The notes below the pieces were generated by a model, which saw nothing but the letters and a program-made list of their open reading frames with translations, was not told the DNA's origin and searched no databases. A program made the translations under genes and the position numbers. From positions 2,914,001 to 2,978,000 of the forward strand of contig OZ218957.1 of the NCBI GenBank assembly GCA_965112735.1: a stretch of 64,000 nt of DNA, read 5' to 3'. This document shows, piece after piece, positions 23,330 through 33,971 of the stretch. This DNA is from Phaeosaccion multiseriatum. Lineage: Eukaryota; Ochrophyta, other classes. Position 1 is the stretch's first letter; each line of letters starts with the position of its first letter.

Positions 23330-23760
23330 CGTGGCGGCTTGGGCAGTGGAGGGGTTTGGAGTCTCTGCCTGAAGCTGAGAAAGGCTTCGCCGTGAGAAGT
23401 TCCCCCCTGACCTGAGCCAGTGGCATAGTACCCTCGCCTTTTTCCAGAAAGCGTAAGGACAAAAGAGGCCCAGGAGCATACTCTTCAAGAGCCAGCATCG
23501 TCGCCTGCAGATCCCTCAATCTTCCCTTGCAGCACCCACCACCATAAAAAAAAAATAAGCCCCTCTGTATTTTCGCGTGCGAGCGAAGCGAGTGCGCTTT
23601 ATCCGATTTTCCCGCCTCTTCCTATGCTCGTATGCCTACACTTTTTGGGCTCAGAGGGTCTAGAATGAATCCCAATTGATGGTGGAGGAGTGAAGATCAC
23701 AACAAACAGAGCGAGAAAAAACAACAACAACTAACAACAACAACAACAACAACAACAAAA

Positions 23761-24723
23761 ATGGCCACTACTTCGTGTTGCACTGGAGGTATGTGAGAGA
23801 GACATTCTACGGCTTGTGCCTTCTTCTCTTCCCTCGTCGCGTCGCTGAGACTTGCCCGTCGGTTTTGTTTGCTCAGCTGCGCCCCGGGCCGACTCCTTTT
23901 TTCCGAGATAGAGACATGCTTGACTGTGGGAGCCACCTCCCCCCCTCTTCTTCGTTATTTATTTATTTTTTTATATGTGGAAACAACTTTGTGGAAAGTC
24001 GCATGAGCTTCATTGACTCACCCACTCAACATCACCGCTGCTTCTGACTCTCCCTCTCTCAACCCTCTCCCGCCTGCTGTCTCTGATACCTCCCCCTTTC
24101 TGTTTGAACGAGCAGGGACCTGCGCCTGCGGATCGGGTTGCTCCTGTACCACGGCCAGCTGCTGCACCCTCACCCCCTGCACCGCCACCGCCCCCTCCAA
24201 GGAGACCACCGATGCGGTCAAGGTAAGGCTGCGAGAGAGAGGGAAGGAAGAGCAGGGTTGGGGCTGATGTCGAGGCTAGGCTGAAGAAGAGAAGGGCTGA
24301 AGGGAGGGGAGTTTCTGCCTCTGTCGGAACGCCCGATGCGCCCCTTGCTAACCCTTTGTATTCTCTCTGTTTGGTGTGTGTATTGTCTCCTGTCTGTCAG
24401 ACCGTGTCCTGCTCCCGGAGCGATTGCGCTTGCGGAGACACCTGTGCATGCGGCCCATGTAAGTCGGTGTCAAGGATGAGAAAGAGTTCATTGCAGTGCC
24501 TGCCCGATCCAAAAAAATGGTTCTCTGACATCTCCCTCCCTCCTCCTGTTTCTTCTGTTGGGCAACCCCCCTTCTCTCCTACTTCAAAGCGGACTGCTCC
24601 CGCGGCGGAACGACTGCCAAGACCGAGGAGGCGGCTGTTTCCGGTGAATGCCCCTGGACCGACTGCACCTGCTGCGCGGATGCCTGCACGTGCGGCGCGA
24701 CGTGTAAATGCGGAACCAAGTAA
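23761..24723 (+). CDS. Metallothionein-like Cys-rich protein 1
   Basis: Exons 23761-23788, 24116-24222, 24401-24458, 24590-24723 join in phase to 108 residues. After MATTSCCTG come three Cys clusters separated by Thr/Ala/Lys-rich linkers: CACGSGCSCTTASCC (exon 2), CSRSDCACGDTCACGPC (exon 3) and CPWTDCTCCADACTCGATCKCG (exon 4), with many C-x-C and CC pairs and no aromatic residue except one Trp. This is the layout of metallothioneins, cytosolic chelators of Zn, Cu and Cd. Each exon carries one cluster, so clusters and exons coincide. First of three tandem copies. Class assignment is by Cys pattern only; it is not clearly the Fucus-type protein. Confidence 0.82.
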
Positions 24724-25810
24724 CGGCGACGTCGATGGTACTGTGATGGTGTATATATAGTGTGGAAGGGAGCGAGACACGAGAAGACAACAGAGTACTG
24801 TACATTGGGACTAGAAATGACCAAGAGGGCTGTGTGTAGGGAAGACTTACGGCAACTAGAGGACCATGGCAGGCAGGCGCTGTATGTTGTGAAAGTTGTA
24901 TTAAGGGTCGAGAGGGGGGGGGGGCACACCCCACTCGCTCCAAGCATGGATTTTGTACTGTAATCTGAGAATGAAACTTCTAGAACTTTATGCAATGACA
25001 AATGACAAGGACCTGGCACGAGATGGGAGCAGATGGAGACCGTTTCTGCTCAGCTCAAGAGAGGCTTGCACGCCCCCCCCACACAGGTAGGACATGACTT
25101 CACCCCAAGGAGGCAATACATGGCACAGCGTGGTTCTTTCGCTTGACTTGACCCCCAGCAGACAACAAGTCGGCCAGAGCGAGGTTCAGAATTGCCCACC
25201 TCATCAGCCAACTCACTCACTCACGCTCTCATGGCTGGTCCCAAAAAAGAGATTCTGGCGCGGCTGGCTGAGACTGTTTCAACCCCTGATGCACTATCCG
25301 CTATCCGCTATCGCCGGCGCCAGGATAGCGCGTTATCGGGCCCCCCGGGGCCCGATAGGGGGGCTTTTGGTACACAGCACGGCACACCTCTCTCACACAC
25401 ACACACCTGTCGGCTTGCTCCGCAATCGTCATGGGCAAGCCTTGCAGCAGCCAAGCAGCACAGGGAGACGGAAAAAATTCTTCCTTTTCCTCTCCCCTGA
25501 AACTGCATTCTCATGTTTTCCCGCCAAGACCCCCCCCCCCCTGCAACAAGGTAAGGGCAGACTGTCTGGGACGCTTTATACATCGCCATCACCATCATTA
25601 CCCACAACAAAAGAGAAGGACGGTTGAGGATGGGAGGTATCCTACCCGTGGTAGGAAGGGGAGGGGAGATCGGGCCCGTGCATACATCTTTCCATTTGCT
25701 CGTATGCCTGTCCCCATGTTCTAGACTGTTGAGGAGGGATCACAAACACACACACAGAGCGAGAAAAAACAACAGCAACAACAACAACAACAACAACAGC
25801 AACAACAAAA
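24724..25810. other. Spacer between metallothionein genes 1 and 2
   Basis: Holds the 3' end of gene 1, the unit trailer near 25064, the inverted-repeat relic, and the (AAC)n-rich leader of gene 2 at about 25760-25810. No other gene seen. Confidence 0.6.
25276..25362. mobile_element. Relic of the small inverted-repeat element seen at 48601
   Basis: The sequence CAACCCCTGATGCACTATCC followed by CGCTATCCGCTATCGCCGGCGCC matches the left end and internal unit of the element at 48601-48815 with a few changes. The right terminal repeat is missing. A GC-rich palindrome (TATCGGGCCC...GGGCCCGATA, 25335-25359) ends the block. It lies in DNA present in metallothionein unit 1 but absent from unit 2. Confidence 0.65.
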
Positions 25811-26947
25811 ATGGCCACTACTTCGTGCTGCACTGGAGGTATGTGAGAGAGACATTCTACGGCTTGTGCCTTCTTCTCTTCCCTCGTCGCGTCGCTGGGA
25901 CTTGCCCGTCGGTTTTGTTTCCTCAGCTGCGCCCCGGGCCGACTCCTTTTTCCGAGATAGAGACATGCTTGACTGCGGGAGACACCTCTTCTACACACCC
26001 CACGACTCTCCTTCTTCTCGGAAGAGAGGGCTCAGGAAACCGAGGAAGTGGCATGACTGTGCCATTCCACCCTTCGGAAAAAGTAGAATGTACTACTAGA
26101 GGGGCCCCTACTAGAGCTCTGCTGTCTGCTTGCTGCTGCTGTTCACTCTTGTCGTCAGAAGAGAGGCATGGTCGACTGTGAGCCACCTCCCCCCCCTCCG
26201 CCACCCCTGTCCTCCAAACAAAAACTCACATGAACTTCAATATGACTCATCCTTTCCCGCCGCCTCCTCTCTCTCTTGCCTCCCCTTTTTCTGTGAACGA
26301 GCAGGGACCTGCGCCTGCGGATCGGGTTGCTCCTGTACCACGGCCAGCTGCTGCACCCGCACCCCCTGCACCGCCACCCCCTCCAAGGAGGCCATTGATG
26401 CGGGCACGGTAAGAGAGAGAGGGAAGGAAAGAGCAGAAGAAGGGTTGGGGCTGTTGTTGAGGTAGCTGAAGGAGACAAGGGCTGAAGGGAGGGGAGTTTC
26501 TGCCTCTGTCGGAACGCCCGATGCCCGATGGCACCAAATGCCTAGCTATGCGCCCCTTCCTTACCCTTGTATTCTGTCTCTCTTTTTTTTGTCTCCTGTC
26601 TGTCAGACCGAGTCGTGCTCCTCTACCGATTGCGCTTGCGGAGACACCTGTGCATGCGGCCCATGTAAGTCGGTGTCAAGGATGAGAAGCGAAAGAGTTC
26701 ATTGCAGCCAGTGCCTGCCCGATCACCGCTCAATCGCATTCTGACATCTCCCTCCCTCCTCCTGTTTCTTCTGTTGGGCAACCCCCCCCTTCTCTCCTAC
26801 TTCAAAGCGGCCTGCTCCCGCGGCGGAACGACTGCCAAGACCGAGGAGGCGGCGGTTTCCGGTGAATGCCCCTGGACCGACTGCACCTGCTGCACGGGTG
26901 CCTGCACGTGCGGCGCGACGTGTAAATGCGGAACCACCACCAAGTAA
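25811..26947 (+). CDS. Metallothionein-like Cys-rich protein 2
   Basis: Exons 25811-25838, 26305-26408, 26607-26664, 26808-26947 join in phase to 109 residues. Nearly the same protein as copy 1: the same MATTSCCTG start, the same three Cys clusters and the same intron phases. Differences are in linkers (exon 2 ends KEAIDAGT instead of KETTDAVK; exon 4 ends KCGTTTK) and one extra Thr pair. All Cys of the clusters are kept, which argues that both copies are functional. A recent tandem duplicate of copy 1. Confidence 0.82.
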
Positions 26948-27594
26948 CGGCGACATAATGGAAGGGAAGGGATTGTGATGACGCATGTACAGTGTGAAAG
27001 GGAGTGAGAAAAGAAGAAAATAGAGTACTGTACATTAGGGAAAATATTAGGAGAGGAGGAGGAGATCACCGCAGAACCTTGCCTCTGACTTCCTTCCTTC
27101 CTTCCCCCTCCCCCGAGGATTTTGTACTAAAAATCTGAGAATGAAGCTCGAAATTTTCCCCCTTTTTAGAGACGGTTACTGCCGTGCACAAGAGAGGCTT
27201 GCACGCCCCCCCCACACAGGAAGGACATGACTTCACCCCAAGGAGGCAATACGTGGCAACACAACGGGGTATCACTTGACTGCTCCTTCCGACCATCCAC
27301 ACTTCCCTACTGTCCCCTGAAACTGAAACTGTAAGTATTTTCCCGCCAGGCAGGAACCAGCACATCTGATGACAATAGAGACTGCGACGCTTTACAGACC
27401 CGTCTCCTCCACCCCCCGGACCCTTTTTTCCCCTATATTCACTGTTACTATTTCCAAAAAGGGGGAGGTTGGGTTCGATGCGTAGGTCCATCTAGTGCAT
27501 ACTTTTCTTCCATATGCTTTCTCGAGGTCCCTTCCACCACACCATACCTTCAACGCTTCGAGAAGGAAGAGAAAGGAAGAACGAGGAAAACACC
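26948..27594. other. Spacer between metallothionein genes 2 and 3
   Basis: Contains the unit trailer at about 27196-27260 and a short leader for gene 3. Without the roughly 300-base insertion found in the first spacer. No gene seen. Confidence 0.6.
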
Positions 27595-28653
27595 ATGGCG
27601 ACTACTTCTTCGTGCTGCTCTGGAGGTGTGTGAGAGTGCACTTGGCCGTGGTCCGTTTTGTTTCGGTTTTTGTTGCTTGTTTGTTGCTGTTGTTGCTGTT
27701 TTGCTATAGCTCCGCAGCCCTCTTTACAGGCATGGCTGTCTGCGGGAGCCACCTCCCCCCCCCCCCTTCTGTCTCTCCTCGGAAGGGTCTTATCGTAAGA
27801 GAGGTCTCGTCGCAGCTCAGGAAATGTCATCCCCCCAATCACTTAACTCTCTGGGGACCCCAAACTAACGCGGCTCCTGCTCGCCCTGTCCCGGCTGCTG
27901 TCTCTGGTACCTCCCCCTCTCTATTGGACGAGAAGGTACCTGCTCCTGCGGACCGGGTTGCGCCTGTACCTCGACGAGCTGCTGCACCCCCTCGAAGGAG
28001 GCTATCGATGCCGTGAAGGTAAGGCTGTAGCTTGAAAGAGAGAAGGGGAGGGGTCCCTCCTATGTACTCACTGTTGTGTCTCCCTCCCTGCCACTCCCTG
28101 TCCTCGTCTGTGTTGCCTTCTCTCGCTCGTTTGTGTTTTTCTTTTCTCTTCTCTTCTCTCCTAATCCCTGCCATCCTCTCTTCCGTGTTGTTTCCTCTCT
28201 GCTGGTCTGTCTCTGTGTCTGTGTTGCTCTCTGTCGAGCAGGCCACGTCCTGCCCCTGGACCGACTGCCCTTGCGGAGGCACCTGCGGATGCGGCTCAAG
28301 TAAGGCGAGGCGGTCCTGAGAGAGAGAGACAGAAAAGAGGAGCTCACGATGACCACCCCTTCACAGCAAACACGCTCAATCTCAATCCTGACACCCCCCT
28401 CCTCCTCCCCCTCCTACTACTGCCCCTCCTTCCCCCCCCTCCTTGCTCTGTCTTGTCGCCCACCACCCCCCAACCAGCCTGCTCCTGCGGCGGAAAGACT
28501 GCCAAGACCGACGAGCAGTGGACCGCCCTGGCGAAGGAGGGCACGGCGGAGAGGGACAACTCCGGTGAATGCCCGTGGGCCGACTGCACCTGCTGTAAGG
28601 AGGGCGTCTGCAAGTGCGGCTCGGCGTGCAAGTGCGGCACCACCCCCAAGTAG
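27595..28653 (+). CDS. Metallothionein-like Cys-rich protein 3, diverged
   Basis: Exons 27595-27625, 27936-28018, 28242-28299, 28478-28653 join in phase to 115 residues. The same four-exon structure and phases as copies 1 and 2, but clearly diverged: start MATTSSCCSG, exon 2 cluster CSCGPGCACTSTSCC, exon 3 cluster CPWTDCPCGGTCGCG, exon 4 CSCGG then CPWADCTCCKEGVCKCGSACKCG. Exon 4 carries an extra linker (DEQWTALAKEGTAERDN) that lengthens the last spacer. Cys spacing in the clusters is conserved. Probably the oldest duplicate. Confidence 0.8.
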
Positions 28654-30248
28654 TACGAGTGGCATGGCGGCGCCACCACAACGACACCACAACGACGCCA
28701 CCACAACGACAAGCAATGGCAACAGTGTGGTGTGGTGTGGTGTGTGGTGATAGTGTGTATGTGTGTGTTCCATGGCAAGCGGGAGCGAGACACCAGTCAT
28801 GTCCAAAGAGGTGCGCTGAGGAGTTCCTCCTGTACATTAGGACTGGGCTCGGCTCTCTGTCTGGGTGTGTGTCTCTCTCCCTCTTTTTAGCTGTGTGAGT
28901 CAAAGGACCGAGACGGAGGAGGAGGAGAGAAGACTCTAGCTCGGGCTGTGGGTGAGGAATTATTATGGCAAACGAGCGTGTAGTGAGGTAGGTGAAATGG
29001 AAGCATATGAGCCAGGTGGCATCGGGAGAGAAAGAAGAGTATTGGGAGGCAGGAGGGCGGGAGGCGCTGAGGAGGCTGGAAGGAGACATGGATGCCTCCA
29101 TATGCCTCCACTTATGATATTTTGGGGGGTGGAGAGGGGAGACAGGCATGTAATCCTTCTTGCGTTGTTGTAGGGGAGGCAGGCACTTACCATAAAAGAG
29201 TCTCTCTTTTGGGCTTTGGTGCTCGCTCCCTCCTGACACATGACATGGATTTGTACTCTAAGCTGAGAATGAAGCTCAGAAATCAGGTATCAATAATAAA
29301 TTCAATCTAGACATCGATATCCCATCAGTGCTCAGTCCACCCACGACTTTCCCACGATGCGTCGGTCGACGGCCCCCATCCTCCCCTCTTCGCCCCTCCA
29401 TTCCCGCTGCACTCGAGTGATGTGGGGTGTGTGGCCGTGGTAAATGGCAGCAGATGGATACCTTGGGCGGGAAGGAGTGTGCTTGCCTCTCTGCACAGCA
29501 CAGCAGAGGCTTGCACGCCCCTCCCCTCCCCACAGCCTCGGCCACTTGTAAGACACAGCATGACTTCCACCCCCCAAAAGTGCATGACTTTGCCCACATG
29601 GCATGGCATGAGTTGCCCCAAGTCGACAGGTCGGTCGGACCGAAGGCCCGCCTGACTCACTCACTCACGGTCTCGCACACCCAAGAGCCAGGAGAGGGAG
29701 ACTCGCACCTGTAGAAGCCCGTGTGTGTGTGTGTGTGTGTGTGTGTGGAGAGCGGTGTCTGGCAATACTGCCCCCCCCCCCCCCCCCATAGCCCCCCGGT
29801 GCCATTCCTCCGTCGTGACTTCCGTGTGTATGGCTCATGGGCTTCACTCGGCAGTGCGATGCGAATGCAATCGCTGACTGCCACACCTCGCGGGGAGAGC
29901 CTCCTCCCTCCCCCCTCGTCACTGCACTCGACAAAAGCGAATCTCTCAACGGCAAGTGACAAGTGCTCAACTGTCCCTGGCCGGTGATGCTGCATGTACA
30001 GCAGGCAGAATGGCACCAGGTCACGGAGGCTACTCCACCCACGCCGCCGCCGCCCCCGAGGAGAGAGAGGCGAGACACGCTGCTGCTCGACCGACCGGGC
30101 CCAAGCCCAAGCAGCAAGCACCACCGGCATCCACGGCCCGTGCATTGCTGGGGACAGACAATCAATCGCCAGTCCCTTGCACACGCCCACTGCTTGACCG
30201 GTTGTTCATCTCCGACGGGACTCACAAATCACAAATGGCGCCTACGAC
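28654..30248. other. Intergenic region downstream of metallothionein 3
   Basis: Includes the diverged unit trailer near 29505-29580, a (GT)n tract at 29721-29747 and a C-run at 29770-29788. Open frames here are short and of noncoding composition. No gene supported. Confidence 0.55.
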
Positions 30249-30387
30249 TCACAAAGGAGCGAGGTAGGTGGCAAGCCGCTGGAAATAGCCCAAGTCCCCC
30301 TGAGACCACCTTCCCTCGCCGGGCAGCGCCGTCCCCACAAGCAGGAGCACGGGAGGAGGGGCCTCTACAGTATTGCCCACCCTTCTA

Positions 30388-30424
<37 letters not shown>

Positions 30425-31643
30425 TGTTGTTGTTGCTGCGCACTGTTCCCATGACGACCACTCCTCCCTTACACGAGTCTGGTAGAAATCTCATCGCTGC
30501 TGCAGATACACCTGCATCAGCAGTTGGTGATACAGCAGCAGCAGCGGACGTGACCACAAGAGGAGCGCCTCCGCTAGCCTGCATGGCAGCACTGGACAGA
30601 ACATTGATGGCCGCAGAAGCAGCTGCCTTCTCCTCCTCCTCCTCCACCTCCTCCGCCTCTGATGATAAAGACGAAGACACCAGCCCAAGCCGAGCCAGCA
30701 CTTTCCCCCGGCGTAGCAGCACCACGGAGCAGGCCGGCGTGAGCTGAAGGATGACGTCAGCGGCCCAGCGGATTCTCTCCTCGCCGGCGGCGGACACGTC
30801 ACTTCGATTAGGAGTGACCCAAGCTGCCAGCCCTGCCGTCTCCTCCGCAGCGGCCATTTGCTCCGGAGAGGCAGACGCTACAGAAGCCGCTCGCTCGGCC
30901 ACCGCAATGTCAGTCTGTCGGTCAACAACTTTAGGGGCCGAGAGGGGGCGGCGAGGGAGAGGAAGAGAGAGGGACAGAGAGGGACAGATAGGACAGATGG
31001 GTTAGCCCCTGTCTGTGGAGAAGCGGCAGCGTTCTAAGTGGCCAAGCCCCCTCCAGCGAAGTCATAGACCTGGAGGGGGTGATCGAAGCGCCACGTCCAA
31101 TCCACTGCTTTTATTGAAACTGTACTCGATAAGCTCTGACGCAGTGACAACAAGTACCCCACCTGATTGGAGAATCAGCACCAGTCCCGCCGCGGCCCCC
31201 ACCGCCTCGCTAGTAAGCTGACTCGTCCCCACATCGTAGCCCGGAAACCGATTGATGACGAGGAGGGCGAAGATGAGGAGCCCCATCAGGAGTCGCAGGC
31301 GGTATCCTTCGAGGCCCGGCACGAAGAAGCCCCCTCCTCTCTCAATCGCCGCAGATGGCCGCCTGTAGTAGCTGCCGAGATTCTTGCGAGGGACACTCGA
31401 GGGAGGACCGCTAACACTCTTGCTGCTACTGCTGCTGCTGCTGCCACTGGCCATGGCAATACTGAACCCCCTCCTCGCCGTGCTCCTGTTGCCCTCGACT
31501 TTGCTTGGATTGCAAACAGAACGGGGATACGTCGGCGGCTGGAAAGCATAGCACAAGTTTTTGCCTAGCAAGACCAGCAGCCCCACCACTCGCACAAGCC
31601 GTGGCGCCATAGCAACAACGACCTTGTCGCCTTTGGGATTCAT
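30249..31643 (-). CDS. CCB4: CCB4-like plastid protein for cytochrome b6f haem attachment
   Basis: Two exons, 31643-31070 and 30928-30249, join in phase to 417 residues. The N-terminus (RVVGLLVLLGKNLCYAFQPP) is a signal peptide ending at A-F, the two-part plastid targeting form. The mature part has a two-helix membrane segment (LRLLMGLLIFALLVINRFPG ... AVGAAAGLVLILQSGGVLVV) followed by a soluble domain (WAADVILQLTPACSVVLLRRGKVLARLG ... GDLGYFQRLATYLAPL). This layout matches CCB2/CCB4 of the system that attaches haem ci to cytochrome b6. Between two conserved blocks sits a low-complexity insert with poly-Glu, poly-Ala and poly-Ser/Asn, which includes the recurrent word in antisense, read AAVSPTADAG. 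Divergent from the xylulokinase gene 120 bases away. CCB2 and CCB4 are hard to separate by eye. Confidence 0.7.
30521..30535 (+). repeat. TTGGTGAT word, antisense inside the CCB4-like gene
   Basis: Exact CAGTTGGTGATACAG followed by CAGCAGCAG on the plus strand, while the gene is on the minus strand. It is therefore read as AVSPTA, unlike any other copy in the window. Confidence 0.93.
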
Positions 31644-31763
31644 TTTGTTTGAGGTGATTTTCAGTTTCAGTTTCAGTGTCCGTTTTGCTGACTTCCTTTT
31701 CCCTCTTCAACCCTCTCCTGATCCAATCTTCCCTCCTCTCTCTCCGGCCGTCCCTGGGCTTGG
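31644..31763. promoter_or_regulatory. Shared 120-bp upstream region of two plastid-protein genes
   Basis: Only 120 bases separate the start codons of the CCB4-like gene (minus) and the xylulokinase (plus), so both 5' UTRs and promoters must lie here or overlap the genes. It is pyrimidine-rich on the plus strand with TTTCAGTTTCAG words; no TATA box is evident. Inferred bidirectional promoter. Confidence 0.45.
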
Positions 31764-33900
31764 ATGGGAATGGAGATGGGAGTGTTGCGGGTGCTGCTCG
31801 TACTTCTCTTGCCCCATGGCCTGCTTGGCTTTGTGCAGCCTCCTCCCGCAGCAGCAGCAGGAGCAAGGTGGTCTAGAGTGCCAAATCCTCTGGCCCTCTC
31901 CACATCAGCAGCAGCAGCTACAGCAGCACCCGTAGAGGAGCCTCTTTGGCTGGGTCTGGACCTCAGCACGCAGAGTCTTACTGGCGCTGTGCTGGGCGCC
32001 TCGCTGACCCCCGTGCTCATGGAGACGATCAACTTCGATAGCGACCTTCCTGAAGAGCACACTTACGGTGCCGTCAACGGCATGCTGAAGGACGGGCCCA
32101 GAGTACTTAGCCCGGTGCTGATGTGGCTTCATGCGCTTGATGCACTACTTGCACGGTGAGAAGAAGAGACCCGGCTCGAGGGAGCGAGACAGAGGCCGGT
32201 GTGAACGAGGAGGCAAGCACACAACTGACCCCGTCTTCCCCTCTTTGTGCAAACAGATTGGCAGCCTCTCCTGACTTGGACCTCTCTCAGGTGCGTTAAT
32301 AGGTCAACCGCAGCTGTCTGTGTGCGGTGAGAACTGCCTACTGACAGCCATCTACTGCGATCTACTCCCATACCCACACCCTGTCTGCCTCACTGTCGTA
32401 CTGCCCTGTGCTATTGGTCACGCCCCTGCTGCCTCGACTCTAACACGCCACGAACGGGCGCTCTCTACCACGATGACTCTGTCGTGCCTTGCCTCTTGTC
32501 TGCAGGTCCGGAGCATCTCTGTGTCGGGACAGCAGCACGGAACAGGTCAGTATTGCAGGCATTTCACGCGGGTAGGACGTAGCCTTGCACGTGGTGTTTC
32601 GAACGGGCTTGGGCCTCTGTCAACCCCAACCCCTCCTCTCTTTCTCCCTCTCCCCTCCTCCTTGGCGCTCTCTCCCTCCGCTCGCTATCTCTTTCTGTCT
32701 CCCATGGGTTGGGCCGACGCATCCCTCATGTCCCCTCCTCTTCATCCTCCTCTTCCTCCTCCTCCCTGCACGTAACCCTCAGTGTACTGGAGTCAAGGCG
32801 CGGCGGAGAGGCTTCACAAAGCCATGAGCCGAGACTCCTCCTCCTCCTCCTCCTCCTCCTCCTCCTCCATCGCCGAAGCCCTCTCCGATTGCTTCGCGTT
32901 GCTGGAGACGCCCATCTGGGCAGACAGCAGCACGGAGCCGCAGGCCGCACGGCTGGAGCAGGCCATGGGGGGTGCCGAGGCCCTAGCACAAACAACAGGA
33001 AGTCGCGCTCACTTGCGGCAGGTGAGGAGGACGAGGTGGTTGGTGGATTGGTTGTCTGCTCTACATCTGTCATCTGTTTGGTTTGGAGGAAGGGATGCTG
33101 ATAGTGTAGTGGACTGAACGTTTGAATTGCTACATCGGTACCAGTGTCGGCCATTTTCGCTCGCCGCTCCCTCCTTCTCCTCCCCTCCCTCCCTCTCACA
33201 CCCCTTTCCCTCCTTCTCATTCAGGGGGCCCCGCAGATTATGAAGATATTCGAGGAGATGCCCGAGGCCTACGCCAACTGTGAACGAATCTCTCTCGTAT
33301 GCTCCTTCCTGCCCTCCGTGCTGATGGGTCACTACTGCCCCATAGACACTTCGGATGGCAGTGGAATGAATCTCATGGACATTCGCTCCAAGCAGTGGCA
33401 CCAAGGGGCTATCAGAGCCACAGGTGGGAGGGAGGGAGGGAGGGAGGGAGGGGAGGGAGGGAGGGAGGGAGAGAGGTGAAAGAGAAGGGTGAGTGGGGGA
33501 CCTCATGCAGACTTAGCGTGGGAGCGTGCGTGCGTGTGATTGTGCTTCGTGTTTTTTTTTAGATGTGTTTGGGAGGGGCTCAGTGCACTCTCTTTGTCCA
33601 CGTATGCGATGCACAGGGGTGCCGGGACTCCTTACACGCCTTGGCGAGGAGGAGCTTGAGGAGGGAACGGGAAAAGGAGACGGAGAGGGAGAGGGGGGGT
33701 GGCGGAGAGAGGAGCAGCTGAGTGAGGGGCAGCCGAGCGGGAGGAGGAGGAGGAAGGCGAGCATCGTGGATTCACACGAAGTAGTGGGGCAGGTGTGCGG
33801 CCGGCTCGTGGAGGCTTTCGGCTTTAGGGAGGGCACCGCTGTGGTTGCGGGGAGCGGAGACAACTGCTGCTCTCTCGCCGGCCTGGGGGTCAGCATTAGC

Positions 33901-33971
<71 letters not shown>

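Larger units (their letters stand above)
23695..29700 (+). repeat. Tandem triplication of a roughly 2 kb metallothionein unit
   Basis: Units begin near 23695, 25738 and about 27500. Units 1 and 2 are nearly identical from the AAC-rich leader through the gene to a shared trailer (GAGGCTTGCACGCCCCCCCC at about 25064 and 27196, followed by GGACATGACTTCACCCCAAG). Unit 3 is diverged but keeps the trailer words near 29505-29580. Unit 1 carries about 300 extra bases between trailer and next unit, holding a relic inverted-repeat element. Confidence 0.85.
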
